Notes: generated from the letters alone by a model not told the origin. Positions 47,535-60,047 are shown, counted from the stretch's first letter. The stretch: 64,000 nt of DNA from Panax quinquefolius (GCA_020205615.1 CM035160.1:10205821-10269820), one strand, 5' to 3'. Translations and numbers: made by a program.

Positions 47535-49972
47535 TGTGAGACCCAGATTTTATCAATAAAGATTTAAATTTTGTCAAAATAATTTTATATTATGGTGTGA
47601 ATTTGAGATAATATTATAGTTGTGGGTAGTATTTATAAATTTTGCAAAGTATGCAAGTGGTTATATTATATTCGATTGGTCTGGGAATATTCGGTTTAGC
47701 GAGGAATATTTGTACAACTACTCAATCATTGGTGGACCCTACAAATGTAATTATTGGCTTTGATCGAGAAAACGCACAAAAATATTTTATTGAAATAACG
47801 GCGGAAGTTTTACCGTGGTTATTCTTGTTGAACTACTTTGTAGTAGTAAAAGTACAAAGAATAAGTGTGGTTGCATAGTAAGCACACCTGTATTGATTAT
47901 CGATGCTTATGTGAGAAGTCACCTCGGTTTGATTCTATTATTGTCGATTAATAATATGAATTATTATAATGATAATGACGTTTTGTTTTATTCAGATTAT
48001 TAACGTAATAAAACGAAACATCTTTTATATAAAATAGAATACTTTATTAAAGTTATTCTATAAATAGAATATATTATATTTTATTATGCATAGTGTTGCA
48101 TAGTGTTTTGCATAGTGTTTTGCATAGTATTGCATAGTGTTTGCATAGTAAAATGTTTTTATATAAATAGAATATATTATGTTTTATTTAAAAGATTTTT
48201 CTTTAAATATGGACCGTCGATTAAAGTAAATCAATCTGGACCGTTCATGGATTAATTACTATGCATTCCATTTTCCTATAAATAAAGCTCATTCCTTCAT
48301 TATTTTCTTTTACGAATTCATTGAAACTCTAGGGAGAGAAATTATAGAGAGAAGCTATAGAGAGAAAATTATAGAAAGAAGAAGAGTATTCTCGCTACTT
48401 CACTACTTCTATATTCAGCTTCTTTTTACGGTGGGGTGTTATTCTTTCTTCTTGAAGAGAACTTACATTATTCCATTCACTATTATTCTGTTGGAATAAC
48501 TCTGTAAAAGTGGCATACCCTATACATAACCTCAGATACGCCAGATACCCTATACTTGGTGAAATCCTTATGTTATTCCATTGCTTATTATTACATTGGA
48601 ATAACTCAGATACGCGCCACTCCTATACTTGGTGACATTCTTCTATTATTCTGGCTGAACATCCTGTCATGTGTTTTTACACCTACACGGGTTCCGCTTT
48701 TTATTATTCTCGCTGGAACATCCTGCTCGCATGTGTTTTACACCGACTGGTTAAAATTTTATCATTCTGCTTGGAATATCCTATCTGTGTGTTTTACAAT
48801 CGATCCGTTCCATCTTTATTATTCTGTTGGAACATCCTGTCGGTGTGAATTTCACCTGACCTGGTTCCGTTATTATTATTCTGTTGGAATAACCTGTCTA
48901 TGCGAAGTACCGCATGCATGGTGATTTCTTTTGTTATTCCATTCTTTATTATACTCAGTTGGTTAAAACTTTGACTTCTATACTCCATGAAATTAGTAGA
49001 ATATCCTTGATATTTGCGTTTCATCCAAAGATCTTCTCATGGAAATATTCTTCCGATCATTCTTGAATTTTACTCTCTACGTAAACAAAGATTATGTTGA
49101 CAATTTGGACGTTAATAATTCATGGATTAAATAATTCTTGAACTTGTTTTATTGAATTACTATGTCATTGTCATCATCCTCATGTTATATTATGTTATCT
49201 TTGGCTTACGTGCATAGATGAACTTAGTATGATTATGACCAGGGATCATTCGGTATAATCATGACTTGATATAAATGATGTGACAAAAGTCCTCAGTGGC
49301 CTGTAATGCAGTGATGGATAGTTTTTGGTATGATTATGACCAGGGGTGATTCGGTATAGTCATGACCATTGATAATTTGATGAAAATCCTTGACCGTGGT
49401 ACAGGGATGATTAGATGTGGTGGTTTATTTATTTAATGTCGAGTCTCAAAGAATAAAATTGATGAAAACCTTTTAAAACCTAAAAGATAGTAGACTTTAT
49501 TCTCTACTTGACTCTTTTAATGGATTCTTATTCCGCCGCAGCTTAAACCGGTTGTCTTCATTGTATTTTATCGGTTTAACAACATTGAAGGCTAATGATA
49601 ATTTATTCTCGCATTATCTTAGTCCTAATATTTCTTCTTGGGCTAGTTGAGCTCACTTTTCTTTCACTTTATTCTCTTCGTGAAATGAGAACCTAGTAAG
49701 GGACGAAGTCGAGGGAACGAAGTAATGGTCCGAGAGGATAAGATTAGTAGTCCTCACTATTCGCGTGAAATAGTGTGATAATAGTTGTAATGAGGACTCC
49801 TTTTGAGTTTGTATAATATCTAGTAGACAATATTTGTATTCAAACTCACGCTTTATGTCGTATTGCATACCTACAGCTTAGGTTAGTAAGTTGTATTTGA
49901 ATTTATGTACCATGTAAAAGTGGCGACCCAAGATGGGTGGCGACGATACCTATTTTTTAGGGCGTCGCACAC
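47535..49972 (+). repeat. N3 complete LTR (M1 family)
   Basis: Matches the M1 LTRs in opposite orientation. Contains GCATAGTGTTTT-type repeats (48085-48152), TATAAATA (48277-48284) and the hairpin leader array (about 48440-48950). Confidence 0.9.
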
Positions 49973-51922
49973 GATTATTAACGTAATAAAATGAAACATC
50001 TTTTATATAAAATAGAATACTTTATTAAAGTTATTCTATAAATAGAATATATTATATTTTATTATGCATAGTGTTGCGTAGTGTTTTGCATAGTGTTTTG
50101 CATAGTGTTTGCATTGTAAAATATTTTTATATAAATAGAATATATTATGTTTTATTTAAAAGATTTTTCTTTAAATATGGACCGTCGATTAAAGTAAATC
50201 AATCTGGACCGCTCATGGATTAGTTACTTATGCATTCCATTTTCCTATAAATAAAGCTCATTCCTTCATTATTTTCTTACGAATTCATTGAAACTCTAGA
50301 GAGAAAATTATAGAGAGAAGCTATAGAGAAAATTATAGAAAGAAGAAGAGTATTCTACTACTTCACTACTTATATTCAGTTCTTTTACTACGTGAAGGGT
50401 GTTATTCTTTCTTCTTGAAGAGAACTTCATTATTCCATTCACTATTATTCTGCTTGGAATAACTTTTGTAAAAGTGGCATACCCTATACATAACTCAGAT
50501 ATCGCGGCGATACCCTATACTTGGTGAAATCCTTATGTTATTCCATTATTTATTATTACTGTTGGAATAACTCATATAATGCGTTTTACCCTATACTTGG
50601 TGACATTCTTCTATTATTCTCATTGGAACATCCTCGCGTGTGTTTTACACCGACCGGTTCCGCTTTTATTATTCTGTTGGAACATCTTATGCATGTGTTT
50701 TACACCTTGACCGTTCCGCTCTTTATCATTCTCGTTGGAATATCCTATCACGTGTGTTTTACACGGATCCGGTTCCATCTTTATTATTCTGTTGGAACAT
50801 CCCGCTTTGTGAATTTCACCCGACTGGTTCCGTTATTATTATTATGTTGGAATAACTTTGTCTATCGCGAAGTACCGCATGCGTGGTGATTTCTTTTGTT
50901 ATTCCATTCTTTATTATACCCAATTGGTTAAAACTTTGACTTCTATACTCCATGAAATTAGTAGAATATCCTTGATATTTGTGTTTCATCCAAAGATATC
51001 TTTTCATGGAAATATTCTTCCGATCATTCTTGAATTTTACTCTGAAAAACAAGATTATCATGTTGACAATTTGGACGTTAATAATTCATGGATTAAATAA
51101 TTCTTGAACTTGTTTTATTGAATTACTATGTCATTGTCATCATCCTCATGTTATATTATGTTATCTTTGGCTTACGTGCATAGATGAACTTAGTATGATT
51201 ATGACCGGGATCATTCGGTATAATCATGACTTGATATAAATGATGTGACTAAAGTCCTCGATGGCTGTAATGCGTTGATGGATAGTTTTTGGTATGATTA
51301 TGACCGGGGGTGATTCTAAGATAGTCATTTACCATTGATAATTTGATGAAAATCCTTGACCGTGGTACGTGGATGATTAGATGTGGTGGTTTATTTATTG
51401 TTTGAGTCTCAAATGATAAAAATTGATGAAAACCTTTTAAAACCTAAAAGATAGTAGACTTTATTCTCTACTTGATTTTTTTAATGGATTAGTATTCCCG
51501 CTGCGCAGCTTAAACCGGTTGTCTATTATATTTTATCGGTTTAACACTTTGTTGAAGGCTAATGATAATTTATTCGCATTATCTTAGTCATAATATTTCT
51601 TCTTGGGCTAGTTGAGCTCACCTTTTCTTTCACCGTTCTCTTCGTGAAATGAGAACATAGTTGGGACGAGTCGGGGAACGGAGTAATGGTCCGGAGGATA
51701 GCATTAGTAGTCCCTCACTATTCGTGAAATAGTGTGATAATAGTTGTAATGAGGACTCCTTTTGAGTTTGTATAATATCTAGTAGATAATATTTGTATTC
51801 AAACTCACGCTTTATGCCGTATTGCACACGTGAGCTTATATTAGTAAGTTGTATTTGAATTTATGTACCATGTAAGTGGCGACCCAAGATGGGTGGCGTA
51901 TACCTAATTTTGGGGCGCCACA
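49973..51922 (+). repeat. N3 5'-truncated second LTR
   Basis: Starts at GATTATTAACGTAATAAAA, which corresponds to position 47995 in the first LTR, and runs to the LTR end. TATAAATA is at 50246-50253. It has the same repeat blocks as the first copy. Confidence 0.9.
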
Positions 51923-54575
51923 AATCATGTCACCATCAAAATAGGTATCCATTGCCACGTATTGATGACCTGTTTGACCAACAGCAAGGAGCCAAATTCT
52001 TTTCAAAGATTGATCTTCGTTCGGATATCACCAATTGAAGATTAGAACACGACATTCCAAAGACGGCTTTAACTCTAATGCGGGTATTATGAATTCCTAG
52101 TCATGTCCTTTGGATTGACTAATGCTCCTTTGCCGCTTTCATGGATATGATGAACCGAGTATTCAAGGAATATTTAGATCACTTTGTGGTCGTCTTTATT
52201 GATGACATCCTTATTTATTCCAAAAGCCGTGAAGATCATGAAAGAACACTTGAGGTCGACACTCCAAAAGCTTCGTGAATATAAGCTTTATGCCAAGTTG
52301 AAGAAATGCGAGTTCGTCTTAGAAAGTAGCATTCCTTGGGCACGTGGTATCAAGTCATGGAATATCTGTTGACCCAAAGAAAGATTGAAGCTATTCAAAG
52401 TCGGGAACAACCTAAATCGATGACCGGCACGTAGCTTTCTCGGTTTAAATGGTTATTATCGAAGATTCGTGGAAGGATTTTCTCGAATCGCTACTCCATC
52501 GACTCACCGACTCGGAAAGATACAAAGTTCTATGAAGCGAAGAATGTGAGAAGAGTTTTCAAGAACTCAAGAGGAGACTTATTTCAAAGACCGCTTACGA
52601 CAATACCATCCGCCTCGGAGGGATTTGTCATCTACAACGGTGATGCTTGAGCAAAGGGTTGGGATGTGTTCTTATGCAACATGGAAAAGTTATAGTTTAT
52701 GCCTCGCGACAACTCAAAGAATATGAGAGGAATTATCCTACTCATGATCTAGAGTTAGCGGTACCGTTGTCTTCTGCACTTAAAATTTGGAGGCATTACT
52801 TGTATGGGGAGAAAGTGGAGATCTTTACGGATCATAAAAGCCTCAAATATTTCTTCACTCAAAAGGAACTCAACATGCGACAACGACGCTGGCTTGAATC
52901 GCTTGAAAGATTATGATCATACCATCCAATACCATCCCGAAAAGCGAACGTGGTAGCCGACGCATTGAGTAGAAAATCATAAGCAAGCACGAAAAGCGAT
53001 ATTGTCAACGCAAAGGCCCATTTTGTGTGACTTGCAAAGGATGGAGATAGAGTTAAAGATTCCGTGGATGCATGTGATGATAATGAGTATACGAGTAGAA
53101 CCGACTTTAATCGATAAAGTTAAAGTCGCCAAGCTACTGCACTGAGAGTCGATGCGTATGAGGAAGAAAGTGCAAGAAGGTGCTAAGCGCTTAAGCAAGA
53201 ATCGATGAAGAAGGAATACTTGAGTCAACTCCACTTTGTGTTCCTAACGACCTCGATTTAAAGTATAATATCATGATGGAGGCGCACAACACACCATTTG
53301 CAATCCATCTCAGGGAGTACCAAAATGTATTATGATATTCGCTATACATTTTGGTGGAAGCAATATGAAGAGAGAGATAGATAGATCATTTATCTCAAGG
53401 TGTTTAACTTGTCAACGAGTTAAAGCGGAGCATCAAGTACCAAAAGGTCCATTGCAACCACTTGAAATTCGGAATGGAAGTGGGAGCACATTACCATGGA
53501 TTTCATTCTGGGCCTTCCTAAGGTTTCTCAAGGCATTGATGCGATTTGGGTCATTGTTGATAGATTGACCAAGTCTCGCTCATTTCTTACCTATCTGAGA
53601 AACTTATACACTTGAACGTCTTGCTCAGTATGTACATAAACGAGATTGTAAGATCGCATGGTATGCTTGGTATCCATAGTTTCGATCAAGACCCAAGATT
53701 CACTTCACGATTTTGGGTTAGTTTGCAAAAAGCTATGGGCACAGACTTTCACGATTTAGCTTCAAGATATCATCCTCGAACGGACGGACAATGGAGAGGA
53801 CTATTCAAACTCTTGAAGATCTATTAAGACTCGTGTCCTTGATTTCAAGGGAGTTGGGACAAGTTCTTACCATTGGTGGAGTTTTCCTACAACAACAGCT
53901 TATCAAGCAAGTATTGGCATGGCTCCATTCGAAGCATTGTATGGAAGAAAGTGTCGTTCTCCAGTAAGCTGGGATGAGGTGGGTGAAGCAACGTTGTTGG
54001 GACCAGAGTTGGTACGTATGACTACGGAAAAGATTCAAACGATCCGACAACGTATAAAAACCTCACAAAATCGACAAAAGAGTTATGCTGATCTTCATCG
54101 AAAGGACGTGGAATTCAATATAGAGATCATGTGTTGTTAAGAGTCGCTCCATGGAAAGGAGTTACAAGATTTGGAAAGAGAGGAAAACTTAATCCTCAAT
54201 TCATCGGTCCATTTTAATCCTCGATCGAGTAGGAACTCGTGGCTTTATAGACTCGCTTTCTGCCAAATATGTCTCGTGTTCATAACGTTTTCACATATCT
54301 ATGTTACGTAAATATGTGAAAGACCCGAACCATATTATTGAGTTAGAACCGGACGAAATAGCGGAAGATTTGACGTATGAAGAGGTTCCCTGTTCAAATT
54401 TTGATAAGAAGGAACATATTCTACGCTCCAAGGTTATACCTCAAGTCAAAGTTTTGTGGAGGAACCACGATGTTGAGGAAATGACTTGGGAGTTAGAATC
54501 AAAATGAAATCAAGGTATCCTTACCTCATCGACATACCAGTAATGCATTCTAATTTCGAGGGCGAAAATTTCATA
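51923..54575 (+). pseudogene. P2 pol: RT remainder, RNase H, integrase, chromodomain-like end
   Basis: RT carries FIDD followed by ILIYSKS near 52193-52225. RNase H is the best-preserved stretch (52647-52916), with [20 protein letters not shown] and [20 protein letters not shown]. Integrase (about 53230-54140) has [40 protein letters not shown] and DLHRKDVEF. The end (54260-54510) reads LRKYVKDPNHIIELEPDEIA and WRNHDVEEMTWELES. Integrase core residues are split by frameshifts. Confidence 0.9.
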
Positions 54576-54587
54576 AGAAGTGGAGGT
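54576..54587 (+). other. P2 polypurine tract
   Basis: AAGAAGTGGAGGT, just before the 3' LTR. Confidence 0.75.
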
Positions 54588-57191
54588 TGTAAGACCCGAA
54601 ATTTTATAAATAAAGATGAATTTTTCTATAAATATTATTTTTGAATATTATGGAATAAATTTGATATAATGTTATAGTTGTGGGTAATATTTATAAATTT
54701 TGCAAAAGTATGCAAGTTGTTATAAAATATTCGTTTGGTTGGGAATATTCTTTTTGTTAGGGAATATTCGTATGAATGGCTCAATCATTGGTGGACCCCA
54801 TAATGTAATTATTGTCGGATTGAGAAAACGACAAAAATATTTTATAAAAATAACTACGGAGGTGTTACCGTTAAAACTGTTGAACTACCCGGTGGTAAAA
54901 AATAAGATGTCTGGCGTAGTTGCATAGTAGCAGCACTGTGATTGATTATTGATGTTTACGTGAGAAGTCACTCACCTATGCTCAATTATTGCTACAAATA
55001 ATTCGATCATATCTCTTATATTATTGATTCAATTATTGTCACAATGATCATCCGTATATATAATATGTTATAGATTAAATCAATAATTGAGACGACAAGT
55101 TATAAATGATTAATAATTGTTGAAAGATTAAATATGTGTTGATGAAAAAAAAAATGATTTGTGGTAAGTTTGATTATTTTATGGGGGCTCTATATGTCAT
55201 CATCTAAGAGTCTCTTCATTAATATAGTAATTACCTTCACAATAGTAATTACCCTTGTGAATAGTATTTACCTTCATCAATAGTAATTACCTTCGTCAAT
55301 AGTAATTACCCTTGTGAATAGTATTTACCTTCGTCAATAGTAATTACCTTCGTCAATAGTAATTATCCTTGTGAATAGTATTTACCTTCGTCAATAGTAT
55401 TTACCTTCGCTAATAGTAATTACCTTTACCGACGTCGAACCACTTGTCGCTTCACATTACAAAGGCCAAACCAATTCGTCAAGCCACTTGCCTTTTCACA
55501 CACTAAGAAAGTGCTTGCTAGAAATCTTCTATAAATAGAGGCCTGGGGCTTCATTATTTTTCACTTAATTCATTCAAGCTATAGAGAGAAAAGTATAGAG
55601 AAAGAAGAGAAAGAAGAAGAGTATTTTGTTACTACACCGCATAAAGATTCAATCTCCTACCAAATGTAAGGGTGTTATTCTTTCTTATTCATGAAGAGAA
55701 CTGTTGTTATTCCATTGCTTATTATTCTCGTTGGAATAACTCGTATAAGTGGTTTACCCTATACTTGGTGACATTCTTCTATTATTCTCGCTTGGAACAT
55801 CCTGCATGCGTGTGTTTTACAATGACCGGTTCCGCTCTTTATTATTATTCGCTGAACATCCTGCTCATGTGTTTTTACACCGACTGGTTCCGCTCTTTAT
55901 TATTCTGTTGGAACATCATGTCTGTGTGTTTTACACCGACCGGTTCCGCTTTTTTATTCTCATTGGAATATCCTATCGTGTGTTTTACACCGGATCCGGT
56001 TCCATCTTTATTATTCTGTTGGAACATCCTCGCTTGCGTGAATTTCACCCGACTCGTTCCGTTCTTTATTATTCTCATTGAATAACCCGCCTGCATGCGG
56101 TTTATCGCATTTACGGTGATTTCTTTTGTTATTCCATTCTTTATTATATCCAAATTGGTTAAAACTTTGACTTCTATACTCCATGAAATTAGTGGAATAT
56201 CTTTGATATTTGCGTTTCATCCAAAGATCTTTCATGAAAATATTCTTCCGATCATTCTTGAATTTTACTCTACAAAACAAAGATTATGTTGATAATTTGG
56301 ACGTTAATAATTCCCGGATAAAATAATTCTTGAACTTGTTTTATTGAATTCTTATATCATTGTCATCATCCTCATGTTTATATTTTTAAAAGTCATCTCG
56401 TGGCACAAGAAGTGCATAGATGGACTTGGTATGATTATGACCGAGAGACTATTCGGTTGTAATCATGACCGTAATGTTACAAATGATGTGGTAAAAATCC
56501 TCGAAGGTAGTAGTGCATTGATGGACGATTGTTGGCATGATCATGACCATTAATGAATACACAAATATTCTTGGCCCGTAGTGCATGAATAATTGTGGTC
56601 GTGATACTAAAGAATATCCTCGGCCGTAGAAGTGCGTGGGGTGATTCGATGATGTGGAATATTTATTAAAGTTTGAGTCTTAGCTATAACAAAGGATGAA
56701 AAACCTTTAAAAACCTAAAAGATAGTAGACTTTATTTTCTACTTGACTTTTTAATGGATCAGATATTCCACCGCAGCTTAAACCGGTTGTCATTGTATTT
56801 TATCGGTTTAACATTGTTGAAGACTATTGATAATTTATTCGCATTAGCTTAGTCATAATATTTCTTATCGGGCTAGTTGAGCTCACCCTTTCTTTCACCG
56901 CTCTCTTCGTGAAATGAGAATATAGCCGGGACGAGCCTGGAAAACGCAGTGATGGTCCTCAAGATAAGATTAGTAGTCCTCACTATTCTCGTGAAATAGT
57001 GTGATAATAATTGTAATGAGGACTTTTTGTTTGAGTTTGAATAATATCTAGTAGATTTATATTTGTATTTAAACTCACGCTTTATGTCGTATTGTACACG
57101 CACGCTTATGTTAATAAGTTGTATTTAAATTACATACCATATAAGTGGCGACCCAAGATGGGTGATGTATACCTAATTTTGGGGCGCCACA
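54588..57191 (+). repeat. P2 3' LTR
   Basis: A complete 2.6-kb LTR, TGTAAGACCC to GGGGCGCCACA. TATAAATA is at 55530-55537, with the same upstream arrays (about 55208-55500) and hairpin leader (about 55670-56140). It is sense to WDR6 and 2.9 kb before exon 8. Confidence 0.92.
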
Positions 57192-57476
57192 CAAGAGTCA
57201 TTTTTTTTTTCATTACTATTTCACAACTACAATATTTCGACTTTAATAATTAATAGCGGTCGGAGATCCAAGATTATTAATAGCAAGTATTTATTCATTG
57301 TCTGTTTAATTTATTAAGAAAAATTAATTGTGTTTATTAAATGGTTCAATGAAACTTTAGAGAGGAATGCATATTTTCAAATCAAAATCATTAGAAATTT
57401 CTAAAGATCTTTTTTCTTTCTTCTAAAATAATTTGAGGTCTTATTGTTTTCCCATAGTACATATGTTGTACGTATA
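57192..57476. other. WDR6 intron 7, unique segment
   Basis: AT-rich intron sequence between the P2 end and the first hAT-type MITE; nothing else recognised. Confidence 0.6.
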
Positions 57477-58171
57477 CAATGTTCTAAAATGCGGGAGGCA
57501 GGCGGTCGGGGGCCTAGCGCCTAGGAGGCCTAGGAGAGATTTTTTATTTTAAGCCAATTTTAATATTTTATCATACATTTATCCAAACAAAACAATAATA
57601 TAAAGCAAAAAAATCTATAATAAAGATAAATAAAGGCCTTTGCTTAAAGTTCAAACACATATCCATATTGCCAATATCAAAGTTCAAACAAAAACATGCA
57701 ATTGTTGAAAGTTCAAACATATCTTTAACGTATTACTTTTATTCATAAACAAAATTGCTATTAAATAATAAAATTTAAAAGTTCAAGAATTCAATTCAAT
57801 ATTAAAACTTAAGAAACTAAATATAAATTTAAGAATTATATTGAATTAAACTAAATATTACAAATGTATCATCATTTGTATAATTTGAAGTTGGTACAAG
57901 TTCAAAACAGTACAACTATAATAAAATTATCTAGTTTAACTTGATATTGTTCACTTCTTGTTGTGATTTGATATGCTATAAACTGCATTATGACTATGAT
58001 AAATCATTAGAAAAATAAATATATCAAGATCTGGTTTGGATAGTTATTAAAAAAAAAACTTCTCCGCCTAGCCCGTCTAGGCCCGCGCCTAATTTCCTGA
58101 AGGGATTTTTTTGCCGCCTTGAACCTCGGCGGGACGCCAAGGGGGTCTAGGCAAGGATTTTTAGAACACTG
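57477..58171. mobile_element. hAT-type MITE 1 (695 bp)
   Basis: The left end CAATGTTCTAAAA and the reversed right end CAGTGTTCTAAAAA are inverted repeats. Subterminal parts are rich in GCCTAGGCG-type motifs around an AT-rich core. An 8-bp duplication matches at 7 of 8 positions (TACGTATA and TATGTATA), as expected for hAT elements. No transposase is encoded. Confidence 0.85.
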
Positions 58172-58315
58172 TATGTATACTCATATTTTGTCATTCTAAT
58201 AATTATCTAATACTCTATCAAGGTTTCCTTGAAAAATTAATTGATTATTGAGTACTAAAATTACTAATATGTATCATGAAGTGAAGATCTTTCTTGAGAA
58301 TTTGTTAAGTAATAG
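58172..58315. other. Intron segment between the two hAT-type MITEs
   Basis: 144 bases of AT-rich sequence with no feature. Confidence 0.6.
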
Positions 58316-59013
58316 CAGTGTTCTAAAAATTCTCGCCTAGGCGCGAGGCGGTCCTCTGCCGCCTTGATTTGTTTAGGCACCAATGCCCCCGCCTAGCAAG
58401 AATCTGACCTTAATTTGAAGCTCTACAATACTTAAATGAATTTGTTAAGCCTTAAAAGATACTCCCTCCGTCCCATAGTTATAGGCTGATTTTCCATTTT
58501 GAGATGTCCCAATATATAGGCTACTTACTATTTATAAAATTTAGTTGGTTCATTGTTTTACTTTTATACCCTTATAATAAATATATGTCATTATTTTTAT
58601 CACCACATTTAATGTTGTTGTATTCACTTTGGTTAAAGTTCTATGGTTGTGGACTTTAACACGTCAATCAATGATGTTGAGAGTTCCAGTGTGATAAGTA
58701 AGGAGTAATTAACTTATTCATTAATTCTATATTAAGGGGTATATGTGGAAAATTTATGTTAAAATTACCACTTAAACTAATTTTCTTAAACTATGTGTCA
58801 AAAAAAATCAGTCTATAACTATGGGATGGAGGGAGTAGCTTTTTTTGGTAATGTTTCATATAAAGTTTTTATAAATTACCTATACTATATGTTAAGCCTT
58901 AAAAGATAGCTTTTTTGGTCCGCCTACGAAAACGCCTAGGCACCGGCTAGACGGCCTAGGCACTAGGTGCCTCCTCTGCCGCCTAGGTCCGTCTAATGAT
59001 TTTTTGAACACTG
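58316..59013. mobile_element. hAT-type MITE 2 (698 bp) containing a Stowaway
   Basis: CAGTGTTCTAAAAATTC at the left and the reversed right end CAGTGTTCAAAAAATC are inverted repeats. The subterminal GCCTAGGCG motifs are shared with MITE 1. The 8-bp duplication is AGTAATAG and ACTAATAG (7 of 8). Without its Stowaway it is about 320 bp. Confidence 0.87.
58460..58837. mobile_element. Stowaway-type MITE inside hAT-type MITE 2
   Basis: The left repeat starts TACTCCCTCCGTCCCATAGT. The right repeat ends CTATGGGATGGAGGGAGTA. They are inverted copies with a TA at each end. The flanks AAGCCTTAAAAGATA and GCTTTTTTTGG occur joined, without the element, at 58893-58925. Confidence 0.92.
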
Positions 59014-60047
59014 ACTAATAGATGTAATTAAGCTATTGAAGGTTAACATTTGGAGTGTCCAAGTACGACTAATAAATTAATTTATTGTATAAATCAATTT
59101 ACATATGACGATGCGCTGTTAGATTTATCTTCCTCATAATATTATTTTGACAACCAACAAAAATATGCATTAAAAAAACACGTGGAAAGAAAAAGCTCAA
59201 ACTACATAAATAATATATCAAAACAAAATTGTCTTTGGATTTTACATTGTTTTTTGAAAAGTTGGTCTTTGGTGCTTTGTATGGGTTGATGGGTGAGGCT
59301 TGGGTTTGTCCCTCGAGTTGAAGATGCTGCATTCAGTGGTAGAACCGATGGCAGAATCCTCTTGCTTTATGCGTGCTTTGTCATTCGATGGTGCCTTTGG
59401 ACCTACAAAAACGCTTTCTTCAATTTCAACCTCGGCCATGGGAGCTACTAGAGGGTAGTCATTTCGAATTTGAAAAGGCAGTGGAGGCATTCCTTTCTTG
59501 AGGACTTTGCCATTTCTTTATGCTATATTCTTTCTAATAAAATTTATTTTTGTCTAAAAGTAAATAGAAGAGAAAGTATTTGTTCCTCTAGAAGCACATT
59601 TTTCCCTCAGATAATTTCTGGTAAATTCAATCAATATATTAGCTTTAAACAAAGGAAAACTGTAATATTAGTGGAAATACAATTTTAAATTCATAACCTC
59701 CAATTTCACCCACTAGAAGACACATTTCCCCTGACCCTGAACTTCTTAAAGGAATATAGAGCTATAGCAATATTCTATACACAATATACCTATATCTTCG
59801 TTAGGGTTAAATATTCAAAGAAAAAGTGAAAACCCATTTTTCTCAACAATGTCAAATGGAATAATTTTATTTCTTAAAATATAGGTTCGTTTTACCACTC
59901 CGCAATATAAAAGCCTCTTTCCAGTGTGCTTAAGCTTTAAGTATTACTTTAAAGTTTATTTCTTACCCCCACGACAATTTTGTTATTGTCATATTGGTGA
60001 TTCCTATACTTACTTGCAATTTGGGATCTTTCTTGCACTTCTTGCAG
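59014..60047. other. Right part of WDR6 intron 7
   Basis: Unique sequence up to the exon 8 acceptor. Apart from the minus-strand open frame at 59242-59490, nothing was recognised. Confidence 0.55.
59242..59490 (-). other. Possible captured coding fragment on the antisense strand of intron 7
   Basis: An 82-codon minus-strand frame starts MPPLPFQIRNDYPLVAPMAE and continues with EVEIEESVFVGPKAP. It is richer in G+C than its surroundings and protein-like in composition. I do not recognise the family. It ends just after a KTM tail and no splice partner is evident. It may be a fragment of a duplicated gene or chance. Confidence 0.3.

Larger units (their letters stand above)
47535..51922 (+). mobile_element. 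N3: LTR-LTR dimer without an internal region
   Basis: It begins TGTGAGACCC and ends GGGGCGCCACA. A perfect AATCA duplication flanks it (47530-47534 and 51923-51927), and the uninterrupted P1 site reads GAATCATGTCACC. It contains one full LTR of the M1 family (47535-49972) directly followed by a second copy lacking its first ~460 bp (49973-51922). There is no primer site, gag or pol between them. Confidence 0.92.
34275..57191 (+). mobile_element. P2: second P-family Ty3/gypsy element in the WDR6 intron
   Basis: P2 is closely similar to P1, with LTRs of about 2.6 kb, primer site, gag, pol, purine tract and 3' LTR. Two nested insertions, M2 (37444-45908) in gag and N3 (47535-51922) in RT, account for 12.9 kb; the rest is about 10 kb, the same as P1. 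It lies in sense orientation to WDR6. No clear target duplication was found: TGGTC stands to the left, CAAGA to the right, and the first two LTR bases read AG rather than TG. Coding regions are frame-shifted. Confidence 0.9.
31832..60047 (+). other. WDR6 intron 7, 28.2 kb, filled with nested transposable elements
   Basis: Exon 7 ends GTGGACAG before GTATGC. Exon 8 begins after TTGCAG with CAAAAGTGAATATG. Joined, they read GFVDSKSEYVRCLHF in one frame, as in the WDR6 family. Between them lie a minus-oriented LTR, element P2 with M2 and N3 inside, two hAT-type MITEs and a Stowaway, together about 26.4 kb. The remaining intron is about 1.8 kb. Confidence 0.9.
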
